Shown here: positions 17,809-26,013 of the stretch, one piece after another
Position numbering within the stretch: position 1 is the stretch's first letter
Layout of the letters: each line of letters opens with the position of its first letter
Source of the DNA: Methylobacterium sp. GXS13
GTDB lineage: Bacteria; Pseudomonadota; Alphaproteobacteria; Rhizobiales; Beijerinckiaceae
Length of the DNA stretch: 64,000 bases
Assembly: GCF_001455965.1 (NCBI RefSeq)
Contig: NZ_LKKO01000030.1
Location: 1-64,000 of the forward strand
Direction of reading: 5' to 3'
Notes under the pieces: generated by a model
The model's database searches: none
What the model saw: the letters and a program-made list of their open reading frames with translations, nothing else
Told to the model about the DNA's origin: nothing
Position numbers and translations under genes: made by a program

Positions 17809-17820
17809 CTGTGATCACAG
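17809..17820. promoter_or_regulatory. Perfect 12-bp palindrome, candidate GntR operator
   Basis: CTGTGATCACAG is an exact dyad in the 151-base region between the divergent GntR gene and the CryL-like dehydrogenase. The TGTGATCACA core also resembles a half-spaced Crp-type site, but the 2-base centre fits GntR better. Confidence 0.55.
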
Positions 17821-17918
17821 TTTGAGTGAGAGCTGCCGGAGTCCATCGAGAATGCTCGGCCTAGTGAGCCGCGTGAGCCGCGCGAGGATCAGGAGCTGCG
17901 GCGGAAGGTTTTGTGATT

Positions 17919-18842
17919 ATGACCGATAGCGTCGCGATCATCGGCGCCGGCCTGATCGGCCGAGCCTGGGCGATGATCTTCGCCCGCTCGGGCTGGGATG
18001 TGCGGCTGTTTGATGCCGTGGACGACGTCGCCGAGGCCGCGATCCCGCTTTGTGCAGAGGGCCTGAGGACTCTGGCCGAGCATGGGCTTTGTCCGGATCC
18101 ACAAGGGGCGGCGGATCGCATCTGGGCGCCCGAAAGCCTGGCTGCCTGTCTCGACGGCGTCGGCTTCGTTCAGGAGAACGGGCCGGAACGGCTCGATGTG
18201 AAGCGGGCCCTGTTCGCTGAACTGGACGCGCTGGCCCCCCCGGATGCGGTCATCGCCTCGTCTTCTTCGGCGATCCGCTGCTCGCTGTTCACGGAAGATC
18301 TGCCCGGGCGCGGGCGCTGCCTGATCGGCCATCCGGTCAACCCGCCACATCTGATCCCGCTGGTAGAGATTTCCGGGGCGCCCTGGACGGACACCGACGC
18401 TCTCGCACGCGCCCGGGAAACCTACGAAACGATCGGGCAGGTGCCGATCACCGTCCTCAAGGAGATCGAGGGCTTCATCCTCAACCGACTGCAGGGCGCG
18501 CTGTTGGCCGAGGCGTTCCGCCTAGCCTCGGAGGGCTACGTCACGCCGCAGGATCTCGACAAGACCGTCTCGGATGGACTCGGCCTGCGCTGGAGCTTCA
18601 TGGGGCCATTCGAGACGATCGAGCTGAACGCCCCCGGCGGCATCGCCGATTACTGTGCGCGCTACACCGGCTTCTACAAGAGCCTCGCCGCCGACCCGGC
18701 CCCGCCCGCTGTCTACGAGGCGCCGGCCACCGAGGCGATCCTGGCGCAATGGCGGGCGCCCGCGGATCTCCCCGCCCGCATGCGCCGCCGGGACGCCCGG
18801 CTCGCGGCCCTGCGAGCCCACAAGCTTTCACGGAAGGACTGA
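17919..18842 (+). CDS. 3-hydroxyacyl-CoA-dehydrogenase-fold beta-hydroxyacid dehydrogenase (CryL/L-gulonate-3-dehydrogenase like)
   Basis: 307 residues from ATG at 17919 behind GGAAGG; a GTG at 17913 is possible. The N-terminal NAD domain begins VAIIGAGLIGRAWAMIFA, with Asp at the end of strand 2 (VRLFDA) specifying NAD. Also visible are SSSSAI, HPVNPPHLIPLVE with the catalytic His, and FILNRLQGAL. HPVNPP and the C-terminal YCARYTGFYK match lambda-crystallin/L-gulonate 3-dehydrogenase rather than CoA-ester enzymes; carnitine dehydrogenases are close relatives. It would oxidise a free beta-hydroxyacid to a beta-keto acid, the substrate type of the next gene. Confidence 0.85.
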   Translation: MTDSVAIIGAGLIGRAWAMIFARSGWDVRLFDAVDDVAEAAIPLCAEGLRTLAEHGLCPDPQGAADRIWAPESLAACLDGVGFVQENGPERLDVKRALFAELDALAPPDAVIASSSSAIRCSLFTEDLPGRGRCLIGHPVNPPHLIPLVEISGAPWTDTDALARARETYETIGQVPITVLKEIEGFILNRLQGALLAEAFRLASEGYVTPQDLDKTVSDGLGLRWSFMGPFETIELNAPGGIADYCARYTGFYKSLAADPAPPAVYEAPATEAILAQWRAPADLPARMRRRDARLAALRAHKLSRKD

Positions 18843-18844
18843 GC

Positions 18845-19774
18845 ATGGCCCCCCAGCGGAAAGTCATCATCACCTGCGCCGTCACCGGCGCGATTCACAC
18901 GCCCAGCATGTCGCCACACCTCCCGGTGACGCCGGAGGAGATCGCCGACGCCGCCATCGGTGCCGCCGAGGCCGGGGCGGCCATCGTCCACCTCCACGCT
19001 CGCAATCCCGAGACCGGTCAGCCCGATCAGTCGCCGGAGGCGTTCGCCAAGTTCCTGCCGGTGATCAAGCAGCGCTCGGGCTGCGTGGTGAACCTCACCA
19101 CCGGCGGCGCGCCGACCATGTCGATCGAGGAGCGGGTGCGTCCGGCTGCGACCTTCCAGCCGGAGGTGGCCTCGCTCAACCTCGGCTCGATGAATTTCGG
19201 CCTGTTCGGCATGCTCGACCGCTTCAAGGACCTGAAGCACCAGTGGGAGCGCGACTATCTCGGCAACAAGGATATCATCTTCCGCAACTCGTTCGGCCAG
19301 ATCGAGCATATCCTGACCACCTGCGCACCGAACGGCACAAAGTTCGAGTTCGAGTGCTATGACACCGCCCACCTCTACAATCTCAAGTACTTCTTCGACC
19401 GCGGGCTGGTGAAGGCGCCGCTGTTCATCCAGACGGTGTTCGGCCTGCAAGGCGGCATTGGCGCCCATCCAGACGACGTGATGCACATGAAGCGCACCGC
19501 CGATCGGCTGTTCGGTGATCAGTATCAATGGTCGGTGCTGGGGGCCGGCCGCAATCAGATGAACATCGCCGCCATGGCCGCCACAATGGGCGGCAACGTC
19601 CGCGTCGGCTTGGAGGACAGCCTGTGGGACGGCCCCGGCAAGCTCGCCGAGACCAACGCGGCGCAGGTACGCCGCGTCCGCTCCATCATCGAGGGGCTGG
19701 GCCTTGCGGTCGCCTCGCCCGACGAGGCGCGCGAGATGCTGGCGCTGAAGGGCGGGGATAAGGTCGCGTTCTGA
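18845..19774 (+). CDS. Beta-keto acid cleavage enzyme (BKACE, DUF849)
   Basis: 309 residues from ATG at 18845, 2 bases after the preceding stop. A TIM barrel with the zinc-site pattern VHLHARNP near 46-53, followed by LTTGG, an FECYD acidic motif and LGAGRNQ. Glu/Arg near the C-terminal LEDSLW are typical of the family. BKACE enzymes condense a beta-keto acid with acetyl-CoA and split it to acetoacetate plus a new CoA ester. The tight coupling to a beta-hydroxyacid dehydrogenase makes a two-step path likely. The cleaved acid (for example dehydrocarnitine) is not determined; no thioesterase of the carnitine pathway is adjacent. Confidence 0.9.
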   Translation: MAPQRKVIITCAVTGAIHTPSMSPHLPVTPEEIADAAIGAAEAGAAIVHLHARNPETGQPDQSPEAFAKFLPVIKQRSGCVVNLTTGGAPTMSIEERVRPAATFQPEVASLNLGSMNFGLFGMLDRFKDLKHQWERDYLGNKDIIFRNSFGQIEHILTTCAPNGTKFEFECYDTAHLYNLKYFFDRGLVKAPLFIQTVFGLQGGIGAHPDDVMHMKRTADRLFGDQYQWSVLGAGRNQMNIAAMAATMGGNVRVGLEDSLWDGPGKLAETNAAQVRRVRSIIEGLGLAVASPDEAREMLALKGGDKVAF

Positions 19775-19969
19775 GGAGCGTTCGGGCCGAGATGGATCGT
19801 TGATCCAACCGTGACCGGGGGGAGGGCGCTTGTGGACCCTCCAATGCCGGCATACGTCGCGGTGTGTGCTCGGGAGGTTTCCGTGAAGCACAGCGTGCGT
19901 GCAATCCTAAAGAGGCGTATCCGATCCAATCGCCATAAGCGGGACTTAGAACTTCCTGAGAAGGGAGTG

Positions 19970-20113
19970 ATGAATGCGCCGCGGCTTGACGGTAATCCTG
20001 CCATCCAGCCAGCAATTCAGCTCAGTATGCTTATGGCGACGCTCGCGCCGCTTCAGCCCGAGGACATGTTGGACGATATCCCCGACCTCATCGCTGAAGC
20101 CATCGTACTTTGA
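19970..20113 (+). CDS. Doubtful 47-residue ORF
   Basis: ATG at 19970 is preceded by GAAGGGAGT, a fair ribosome site. The product starts MNAPRLDGNP and ends in an acidic tail (PEDMLDDIPDLIAEA). No family is recognised, and the frame ends just before the palindromic repeat. It may be a real small protein or a decayed fragment. Confidence 0.25.
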   Translation: MNAPRLDGNPAIQPAIQLSMLMATLAPLQPEDMLDDIPDLIAEAIVL

Positions 20114-20150
20114 GCGCTCTCGCGTGCCGACGGTCCTTTCGCCGTGTGTC

Positions 20151-20236
20151 GCCATCGCGAGCGAAGCGACCCAGTGTTGCGCCACGTTCTGTGATCGCGC
20201 GTTACCCTGGGTCGCTTTGCTACGCTAGCGATGACG
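20151..20236. repeat. Full copy of a palindromic intergenic repeat
   Basis: Left arm 20151-20174 (GCCATCGCGAGCGAAGCGAC, then CCAG) and right arm 20206-20236 (CCTGGGTCGCTTTGCTACGC...) are imperfect inverted repeats about 24-31 bases long around a 31-base loop. The right arm matches 159-189 in 27 of 31 positions by eye. REP-like elements of this kind can form RNA hairpins or serve as IS targets. Confidence 0.65.
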
Positions 20237-20281
20237 GTGAGGGCCGATGGCGTTCTTCGCATTCGGAAATGGATGGGGCAT

Positions 20282-20596
20282 CTATCCCGGCACACCAAAA
20301 ACTTTGGCAACGGCCTCATCATCCACGCCGGTAATCTCCAGGCGCTTCACCCGGCCCTGATGGCCGGCGACGATCTGAACGGCGCCGGCCGCGATCCTGA
20401 GAGAGCTGGCAATCAATCGTTCTAGCGCCGTGTTGGCGGCGCCATCAACCGGAGGGGCGGCCACGCGCACCTTGAGGCACGGGACGCCGTCCGCGTCGCG
20501 GATCCAACCGTCCACGGCGTCGCGTCCCCCGCGCGGGGTTAGCCGGACGGTCAGCCGCAGCGGTTTGACCGCCGTCTCCGATGGAACTCGTGCCAC
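20282..20596 (-). CDS. DUF167/YggU-family protein
   Basis: 104 residues from a GTG at 20596. The family hallmarks are present: LTVRLTPRGGRDAV near the N-terminus, CLKVRVAAPPVDGAANTALERL in the middle (conserved APPVDGAAN) and VAGHQGRVKRLEI. The biochemical role of the family is not known. It begins 11 bases after the GlcD-like oxidase stop and is likely the last gene of that operon. Confidence 0.9.
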   Translation of the reverse strand: MARVPSETAVKPLRLTVRLTPRGGRDAVDGWIRDADGVPCLKVRVAAPPVDGAANTALERLIASSLRIAAGAVQIVAGHQGRVKRLEITGVDDEAVAKVFGVPG

Positions 20597-20607
20597 CCCA
20601 CACGCCT

Positions 20608-21978
20608 TCAGAAGATCTTGCCCGGGTTCAGCCGGTTATCCGGATCGAGCGCACGCTTGATCAGCCGCATGGCGCCGATCTCCTCCGGTGAGCGCGACAG
20701 GGACAGCTTGCCGCGCTTTTCCAGTCCGATCCCGTGCTCGGCAGAAACGGAGCCGTTCAGCTCGGCGAGCGGCGCGTAGATCGCGGCGTCGATGGCCGCG
20801 TTGCCGGCGGCGTCGAGGCGGGTCGTGTTCCAGTGCAGGTTGTTGTCGCCAATATGGCCGTAGACGACGGCCCGGCAGCCGGGGATCGCCGCGAGACCGT
20901 CCAGCGCTCCGAGAACGTAGCCGTCCATCTTAGAGAGCGGCACGCTGACGTCGAAGGCGCGCTCGATCCCGTCCGCGTTCAGGTGCTCGACCCGGTCGCG
21001 AATGCGCCACATCCCCCGGCGCTGCTCCTCCGAGGAGGCCACCGCCGCGTCGAGGATCGTGCCCTCGCCCATCAGGCCCTCCAGCAGGCCGAGGAACCGG
21101 TCTGCCTCCTCCGGCACGCACTCGACCTCGATGATGGCGTAGAACGGGTAGTCGTAGCTCAGCGGAGGCGTCGCCCGGCCGGGGGCCGTCATAAGCTTAT
21201 AAAAGTCCGGCCAGAGGCCCTCGAAGGAGGACACGCGCCCCTGGAACGCGCTTTGTGTGGCGCGCAGCACCCGTGCGCCGTCATCGACCCCCGGGCAGGC
21301 GATCAGCGCGGTGGCGTAGCCGGCCGGTTCCGGTCGCAGGCGCAGGACGGCGCGGGTGACGATGCCGAGCGTCCCCTCGGTGCCGATGAAGACCTGCTTC
21401 AGGTCGAGCCCGGTGTTGTTCTTGATCAGCGGACGCATGGATGAGACGATCGTGCCGTCGGCCAGCACCGCTTCCAGACCCAGTACCATCTCGCGCATCA
21501 TGCCGTAACGCAGCACCCGAAGGCCGCCAGCATTTGTCGAGATCGCGCCGCCGATCGTGGCCGAGCCGCGGGCGCCGAGATCGAGGGGGAAGAACAGGCC
21601 GTTCTCGGTGGCCACGTTCTGCACGCTCTCGATGGTCGCGCCGGTTCCGACCACCACGGTCATGCCCAGTGGATCCACCGGCTCGATGCCGGTCATGCGC
21701 TCGGTGGACAGGGTGATCTCGTCCGGGGCGCAGAGGGTGCCGTCGACCAGGCCGGTGGCGCCGCCGCGCGGGACCACCGCGACCCCGGCTTCATGGCAGG
21801 CCGCCATCACGGCGCTCGTCTCGGTGGTGTTCCGCGGTCGGATCAGAGCGAGCGCCGCGCAGGGTTCGGTCGGCCGGGTCCAGTTCGCCGAGCGGCCGCG
21901 CAGCTCCTCGCCGGTGACGAGGCCGGACGGTCCGACGATGTCGGAAAGACGCGCGAGGATGGATCCGGCTTCTGTCAT
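20608..21978 (-). CDS. FAD-binding D-2-hydroxyacid oxidase/dehydrogenase (GlcD/D2HGDH family)
   Basis: 456 residues from ATG at 21978; a GTG at 22017 that overlaps the upstream stop is an alternative. FAD type 4 domain at about 35-210 (VVPRGGATGLVDGT, LDLGARGSATIGGAI, NAGGLRVLRYG), then the FAD-oxidase C-terminal domain with YGHIGDNNLHWN (metal-binding His) and SAEHGIGLEKR. There is no Fe-S module, unlike the enzyme at 12299-15262. It oxidises a D-2-hydroxyacid, passing electrons to an unknown acceptor. Partnered with an FAH-fold enzyme, so a 2-hydroxy or 2-keto sugar acid is plausible. Confidence 0.9.
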   Translation of the reverse strand: MTEAGSILARLSDIVGPSGLVTGEELRGRSANWTRPTEPCAALALIRPRNTTETSAVMAACHEAGVAVVPRGGATGLVDGTLCAPDEITLSTERMTGIEPVDPLGMTVVVGTGATIESVQNVATENGLFFPLDLGARGSATIGGAISTNAGGLRVLRYGMMREMVLGLEAVLADGTIVSSMRPLIKNNTGLDLKQVFIGTEGTLGIVTRAVLRLRPEPAGYATALIACPGVDDGARVLRATQSAFQGRVSSFEGLWPDFYKLMTAPGRATPPLSYDYPFYAIIEVECVPEEADRFLGLLEGLMGEGTILDAAVASSEEQRRGMWRIRDRVEHLNADGIERAFDVSVPLSKMDGYVLGALDGLAAIPGCRAVVYGHIGDNNLHWNTTRLDAAGNAAIDAAIYAPLAELNGSVSAEHGIGLEKRGKLSLSRSPEEIGAMRLIKRALDPDNRLNPGKIF

Positions 21979-22013
21979 CGGCTTGTTCCGGAGAGCTTTA
22001 GCGCGAGGCTCTG

Positions 22014-23207
22014 TCACAGAATGCCGCGTGCCGCGAGGTTGCGCATCAGCGCGCCGGCGCCGAACGTCCAGGGCTCGCAGGCATCGCAGGGACGCATGCG
22101 GTTGACGAGGCGGCCGAGTTCGGGGCTCGCCACGACGACGCGGTCGTACTCGGCGTGGGTGAAGCCCAGTCCGGGGCCGTACCGATCCTGAATTGGCGCG
22201 AACATCGTGCCCAACAGCAGGACCGCCCCGTCCGGGTAATCGTGCGTGCGCCCCATCAGGGCCGCGACCAATTCCTCCGGATCCCGGCTGATCTCGGACA
22301 GCGGCGAGGTCCCCTCCATCCGGAACCCGTCGGTGCCGATGACTTCGAGGGTCACGGTGGTGCGCCGGATGTCGTCGAGGCCAAAGGTTTCGTCGAACAG
22401 GCGAAGGAACGGCCCCAAAGCACAGGAGGCGTTGTTGTCCTTCGCCTTACCGAGCAGCAGCGCAGATCGCCCTTCGAAGTCGCGCAGGTTCACGTCATTG
22501 GCGAGCGTCGCCCCGACGATGTTTTGGCGGGATGAGACGGCCAGCGCGACTTCCGGCTCGGGGTTGTTCCAATACGACTCCGGGTGAAGCCCGGCATCGG
22601 CGCCGCAGCCGACCGCGGAGAGCGGCTGCGCCTTGGTGAAGATCTCCGCGTCCGGCCCGATTCCGACCTCGAGATACTGGCTCCAGGCGCCCTGAGCGAC
22701 CAGCACCTCCTTCAACGCCATCGCCTCCGGCGAGCCAGGTTTCAGCCGGCGCAGGTCGCGGCCGACCAAGCGCTCGACCTCGGCGCGGATCGCCGAAGCG
22801 GCAGCGAGGTCGCCCCGTGCCCGCTCCTCGATGACCCGCTCCAGCATGGAGGTGGCGAAGGTGACACCGGCGGCCTTCAGCGCCTGGAGATCTACCGGGG
22901 CGAGGAGCCACGGACGCCCGGTATCGCGGCTGTCGGGCGGGGTGTTGGCGACGATTGTCTCGAGGCTGCCGAGATCCACGCCCTCGGCGGCGCGCAGGGC
23001 CGTGGCGGGGTCCGGCGCCTCGCACAGGTCGCTGACGGTGGCGAACTGGGCGGTGATGTCCACGACCCGCATCTCGCCCTCCGAACCCGCCCGAATCGCC
23101 ACGACGCTTGGGCCACCGACATCCGGGCGCCACACCCGCCCGACTAAGGCACCGCGACCGGCATCGGCGGGCAGGATCTCGCGGGCGGTCAGACCGGATA
23201 AAGCCAT
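22014..23207 (-). CDS. Fumarylacetoacetate-hydrolase-fold enzyme (2-keto-3-deoxy acid dehydratase/hydrolase like)
   Basis: 397 residues, longer than the roughly 280-residue FAH-domain hydratases and close to the 2-keto-3-deoxy-arabonate dehydratases. The FAH domain lies in the C-terminal half: VGIGPDAEIFTKAQPLSAV, then NNPEPEVAL with the metal-binding Glu pair, NDVNLRDFEGRSALL and KAKDNNASCALGPFL. It acts on a 2-keto acid with Mg2+. First gene of a three-gene operon with a GlcD-like oxidase. The exact reaction (dehydration, hydration or C-C hydrolysis) is inference. Confidence 0.85.
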   Translation of the reverse strand: MALSGLTAREILPADAGRGALVGRVWRPDVGGPSVVAIRAGSEGEMRVVDITAQFATVSDLCEAPDPATALRAAEGVDLGSLETIVANTPPDSRDTGRPWLLAPVDLQALKAAGVTFATSMLERVIEERARGDLAAASAIRAEVERLVGRDLRRLKPGSPEAMALKEVLVAQGAWSQYLEVGIGPDAEIFTKAQPLSAVGCGADAGLHPESYWNNPEPEVALAVSSRQNIVGATLANDVNLRDFEGRSALLLGKAKDNNASCALGPFLRLFDETFGLDDIRRTTVTLEVIGTDGFRMEGTSPLSEISRDPEELVAALMGRTHDYPDGAVLLLGTMFAPIQDRYGPGLGFTHAEYDRVVVASPELGRLVNRMRPCDACEPWTFGAGALMRNLAARGIL

Positions 23208-23568
23208 GCTGTCCTCATGCGTCGGGTTATCGTGCCGCGTTGCGGCTGCGCGCGCTCCGTCTGGAAAGGCGCGGCGCCGGCGGATCCACTGTGGTCCCGC
23301 CTTAGCATCGGCCGTCGATTCGGGCTCCGGGAGAATGTTTCATGCGGACAGGCTCGTCACCGATCCGGAACTGCGAACTGAGACCGTCGATCTTCTGGCA
23401 GCCGCGCCGCGCAATTTCACCGCCTGCACAAAAAATCCACAGGGCTCCCCCTGACAGAAGCCGCCTATGATTTAAAATTCAGGTGCGGTCGGCTTGCTTT
23501 CCGAAAGGCACTCCTCTGTACTGCTTGTAGAGGAGTCGCCATCAGAGCGACCCTGATCGGGAGGAAGC
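23208..23568. other. Divergent promoter region between the FAH operon and the ABC operon
   Basis: About 360 bases. It contains an AT-rich box (TTTAAAATTC) near 23471-23480 and the hairpin at 23510-23536, both on the ABC side. No gene was recognised. No regulator gene adjoins this operon. Confidence 0.4.
23510..23536 (+). promoter_or_regulatory. 8-bp hairpin/dyad in the leader of the ABC importer operon
   Basis: ACTCCTCT (23510-23517) and AGAGGAGT (23529-23536) are perfect reverse complements around an 11-base loop, ending 32 bases before the first start codon. It could be an operator or an mRNA leader structure; the second arm contains an anti-Shine-Dalgarno-like AGAGGAG. Confidence 0.45.
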
Positions 23569-24630
23569 ATGGCCTCGGTGGGAATCCGCGAGGTTCGCAA
23601 GGCTTTCGGGTCGACGAACGTCCTGCACGGTGTGTCCGTGGACATCCGGGATGGTGAGTTCGTGATCCTGGTCGGGCCTTCGGGCTGCGGAAAGTCGACC
23701 TTGCTGCGCATGATCGCCGGCTTGGAGAATATCTCCGGCGGCGAGATCCGTATCGGCGAGCGTGTCGTCAACGATGTTCCGCCCAAGGAGCGGGACATCG
23801 CGATGGTGTTCCAGAATTACGCGCTCTATCCGCATCTCACGGTGCGGGAGAACATGGCCTTCTCCATGCGGATCCGGAAGGCGGGGTCGGCCGAGATCAA
23901 TACGCGGGTCAGCAAGGCCGCGCAGATCCTTGGCCTGGCGCCCCTCCTCGACCGCTACCCGCGCCAGCTCTCGGGCGGGCAGCGCCAGCGCGTCGCCATG
24001 GGGCGGGCGATCGTGCGCGACCCCCAGGTCTTCCTGTTCGACGAGCCGCTCTCGAATCTCGACGCCAAGCTGCGCGTGGCGATGCGCACCGAAATCAAGG
24101 AACTGCATCAGCGCCTGAAGACCACGACCATCTACGTCACCCACGACCAGATCGAGGCCATGACCATGGCCGACCGGATCGTGGTGATGCATGACGGCGT
24201 GGTCGAGCAGATCGGCCCGCCCCTGGAACTCTACGACCGGCCCGACAACCTGTTCGTGGCGGGTTTCATCGGCTCCCCGGCGATGAACTTCGTGCTCGGG
24301 ACGGTCCGGAGGAACGGCCATCTGGCCTTCGCCGGCGATTCGGGGCTGATCATCCCCCTGGCCGAGGCGCCGGCCGGCGCCGAGGGCCGCAAGCTCGTCC
24401 TCGGGATGCGGCCCGAGCATTTCGATCTCGCGCCGGACGGGATCGCCGCCGAGGTCGTGGTGGTCGAGCCGACCGGCTCGGAGACGATGCTGGCGGTGCG
24501 GGCCCACAGCCAGGATTTTACCTGCGTGCTGCGCGAACGCGTGAGCGAAGGGCCGGGCGAGACCGTCCATCTGCGGCCAAACCGCGTGCATTTCTTCGAT
24601 GCCGAGACGGGCCGGCGCCTGCCGACCTGA
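23569..24630 (+). CDS. ABC transporter ATP-binding protein (MalK/UgpC type)
   Basis: 353 residues. Walker [10 protein letters not shown] near 38-46, Q-loop [10 protein letters not shown], signature [10 protein letters not shown], Walker [16 protein letters not shown]-loop [10 protein letters not shown], and a C-terminal OB-type regulatory domain ([10 protein letters not shown]). This is the carbohydrate-importer ATPase class CUT1. It heads an operon with a binding protein and two permeases, so the importer is complete. A GGGAGG ribosome site is present. Confidence 0.95.
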   Translation: MASVGIREVRKAFGSTNVLHGVSVDIRDGEFVILVGPSGCGKSTLLRMIAGLENISGGEIRIGERVVNDVPPKERDIAMVFQNYALYPHLTVRENMAFSMRIRKAGSAEINTRVSKAAQILGLAPLLDRYPRQLSGGQRQRVAMGRAIVRDPQVFLFDEPLSNLDAKLRVAMRTEIKELHQRLKTTTIYVTHDQIEAMTMADRIVVMHDGVVEQIGPPLELYDRPDNLFVAGFIGSPAMNFVLGTVRRNGHLAFAGDSGLIIPLAEAPAGAEGRKLVLGMRPEHFDLAPDGIAAEVVVVEPTGSETMLAVRAHSQDFTCVLRERVSEGPGETVHLRPNRVHFFDAETGRRLPT

Positions 24631-24663
24631 TCGCACCCGATCCATCCAGGGAGTGACGCCACG

Positions 24664-25974
24664 ATGCCCAAACTCGACCGCCGTTCCCTCCTGGCGGGTG
24701 CCGCCGCGACCGGCCTCGCCGCCAGCGGCGACCTCCTCGGCTTCGCCCGGGCCTGGGCGCAGAATGCCGAGTGGAAGCCTGAGCCCGGCGCCAGCCTGTC
24801 TATTCTGCGCTGGAAACGCTTTATCCCCAGCGAGGACGAGGCGTTCCTGCGGATGGTGGATGCCTTCACCAAGGCGACCGGCGTCAAGGTCTCGGTGACC
24901 AACGAATCCTTCGACGACATTCAGCCGAAAGCATCCGTGGCTGCCAATACCGGGCAGGGGCCCGACATGGTCTGGGGTCTGTTCTCGTTCCCGGCGCTGT
25001 TCCCGGACAAGTGCCTGCCGCTGGAGGACGTCGCCGAGTCGTTGGCCAAGAAGTACGGCCCCTGGTTCCCGTCGGCAGAGGCCTACGGCAAGGTCAAGGG
25101 CAAGTGGATCGCGATCCCGGTCGGCTTCAATGGCGGTTATCCGAACTATCGCATCTCGGCCATGCAGAAAGCCGGGTTCAGCAAGTTCCCCGAGGATACC
25201 GCGGGCTTCCTCGAGCTGTGCCGGGCGCTCAAGAAGAACAACACCCCCGCCGGTTTCGCCCTCGGGCACGCCACCGGCGACGCCAACACCTGGTGCCACT
25301 GGGCGCTCTGGTCCCATGGCGGCAACCTGGTCGACGCCAACGAGAAGATCGTGATCAACTCGCCCGAGACCGCCAAGGCGCTCGAATACGTCAAGTCGAT
25401 GTACGAGACCTTCGTGCCCGGAACCGTGTCCTGGAATGATTCCTCGAACAACAAGGCGTTCCTGGCGGGCGACCTGTACCTCACCCATAACGGCATCTCG
25501 ATCTACGCCGCCGTCAAGAAGGACAACCCGAAGCTCGCCGAGGACATGGACCACGCGGTCTGGCCGATCGGCCCGGCCGGCAAACCCACCGAGTTCCAGC
25601 TCGCCTTCCCGATCCTGGCGTTCAAGTATTCGAAGGCGCCCAACGCTTGTAAGGCGTTCATCAGTTTCATGATGGAGGCGTCGAACTACAATCCCTGGAT
25701 CGAGGGCGCGCAGGGCTACCTCTGTGAGCCGCTGTCGAATTACCCCAAGAATCCGATTTGGACGAGCGACCCGAAGAACGCCGTCTTCGCCGAGGCGGGA
25801 CGGCGCTCACTCGCGGCCGGCGGCCAGGCGCCGGTGAGCGAGCGCATCGCCGCGGTGCTGGCCGACTTCGTGGTGGTCGACATGTTCGCGAGCCACTGCA
25901 CCGGCCGTGAGGACGTGAAGACGGCGATCCGCAACGCCGAGCGCGCAGCCCAGCGCATCTTCCGCAACACCTGA
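24664..25974 (+). CDS. Extracellular solute-binding protein family 1
   Basis: 436 residues. The N-terminus LDRRSLLAGAAATG resembles a twin-Arg signal, cleaved near AWAQ at about 36. The mature protein has the family-1 fold: LSILRWKRFIPSEDEAFLRM, then TGQGPDMVWG and the typical GDLYLTHNGISI. An aromatic-rich pocket (WNDSS, CHWALWSHGG) suits a polyhydroxyl ligand. Sugar or polyol is a class inference from the CUT1 neighbours; the nearby triose kinase hints at a small ketose or polyol. Confidence 0.92.
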   Translation: MPKLDRRSLLAGAAATGLAASGDLLGFARAWAQNAEWKPEPGASLSILRWKRFIPSEDEAFLRMVDAFTKATGVKVSVTNESFDDIQPKASVAANTGQGPDMVWGLFSFPALFPDKCLPLEDVAESLAKKYGPWFPSAEAYGKVKGKWIAIPVGFNGGYPNYRISAMQKAGFSKFPEDTAGFLELCRALKKNNTPAGFALGHATGDANTWCHWALWSHGGNLVDANEKIVINSPETAKALEYVKSMYETFVPGTVSWNDSSNNKAFLAGDLYLTHNGISIYAAVKKDNPKLAEDMDHAVWPIGPAGKPTEFQLAFPILAFKYSKAPNACKAFISFMMEASNYNPWIEGAQGYLCEPLSNYPKNPIWTSDPKNAVFAEAGRRSLAAGGQAPVSERIAAVLADFVVVDMFASHCTGREDVKTAIRNAERAAQRIFRNT

Positions 25975-26013
25975 GGCGGCGACGCATCCCGGCCCATTTC
26001 CCGAGGCGAACCC

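Larger units (their letters stand above)
19775..20281. other. Intergenic interval with a palindromic repeat and one doubtful small ORF
   Basis: About 500 bases between the BKACE stop and the DUF167 stop. It contains the palindromic repeat at 20151-20236 and a 47-codon frame at 19970-20113. The first part, to about 19960, shows nothing recognisable. Confidence 0.45.

Noticed and set aside
17809-17820. Palindrome read as a Crp site
   Set aside because: Crp sites need TGTGA and TCACA separated by about 6 bases; here the halves abut. A GntR operator fits better.
19811-19969. Longer form of the doubtful small ORF before the palindromic repeat
   Set aside because: The first 53 codons lack a ribosome site and protein-like composition; only the short form from 19970 is retained, at low confidence.
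23542-25554. 670-codon open frame on the minus strand
   Set aside because: Antisense to the ABC ATPase and binding protein genes, with no ribosome site and no domain. A shadow of the GC-rich codon pattern.
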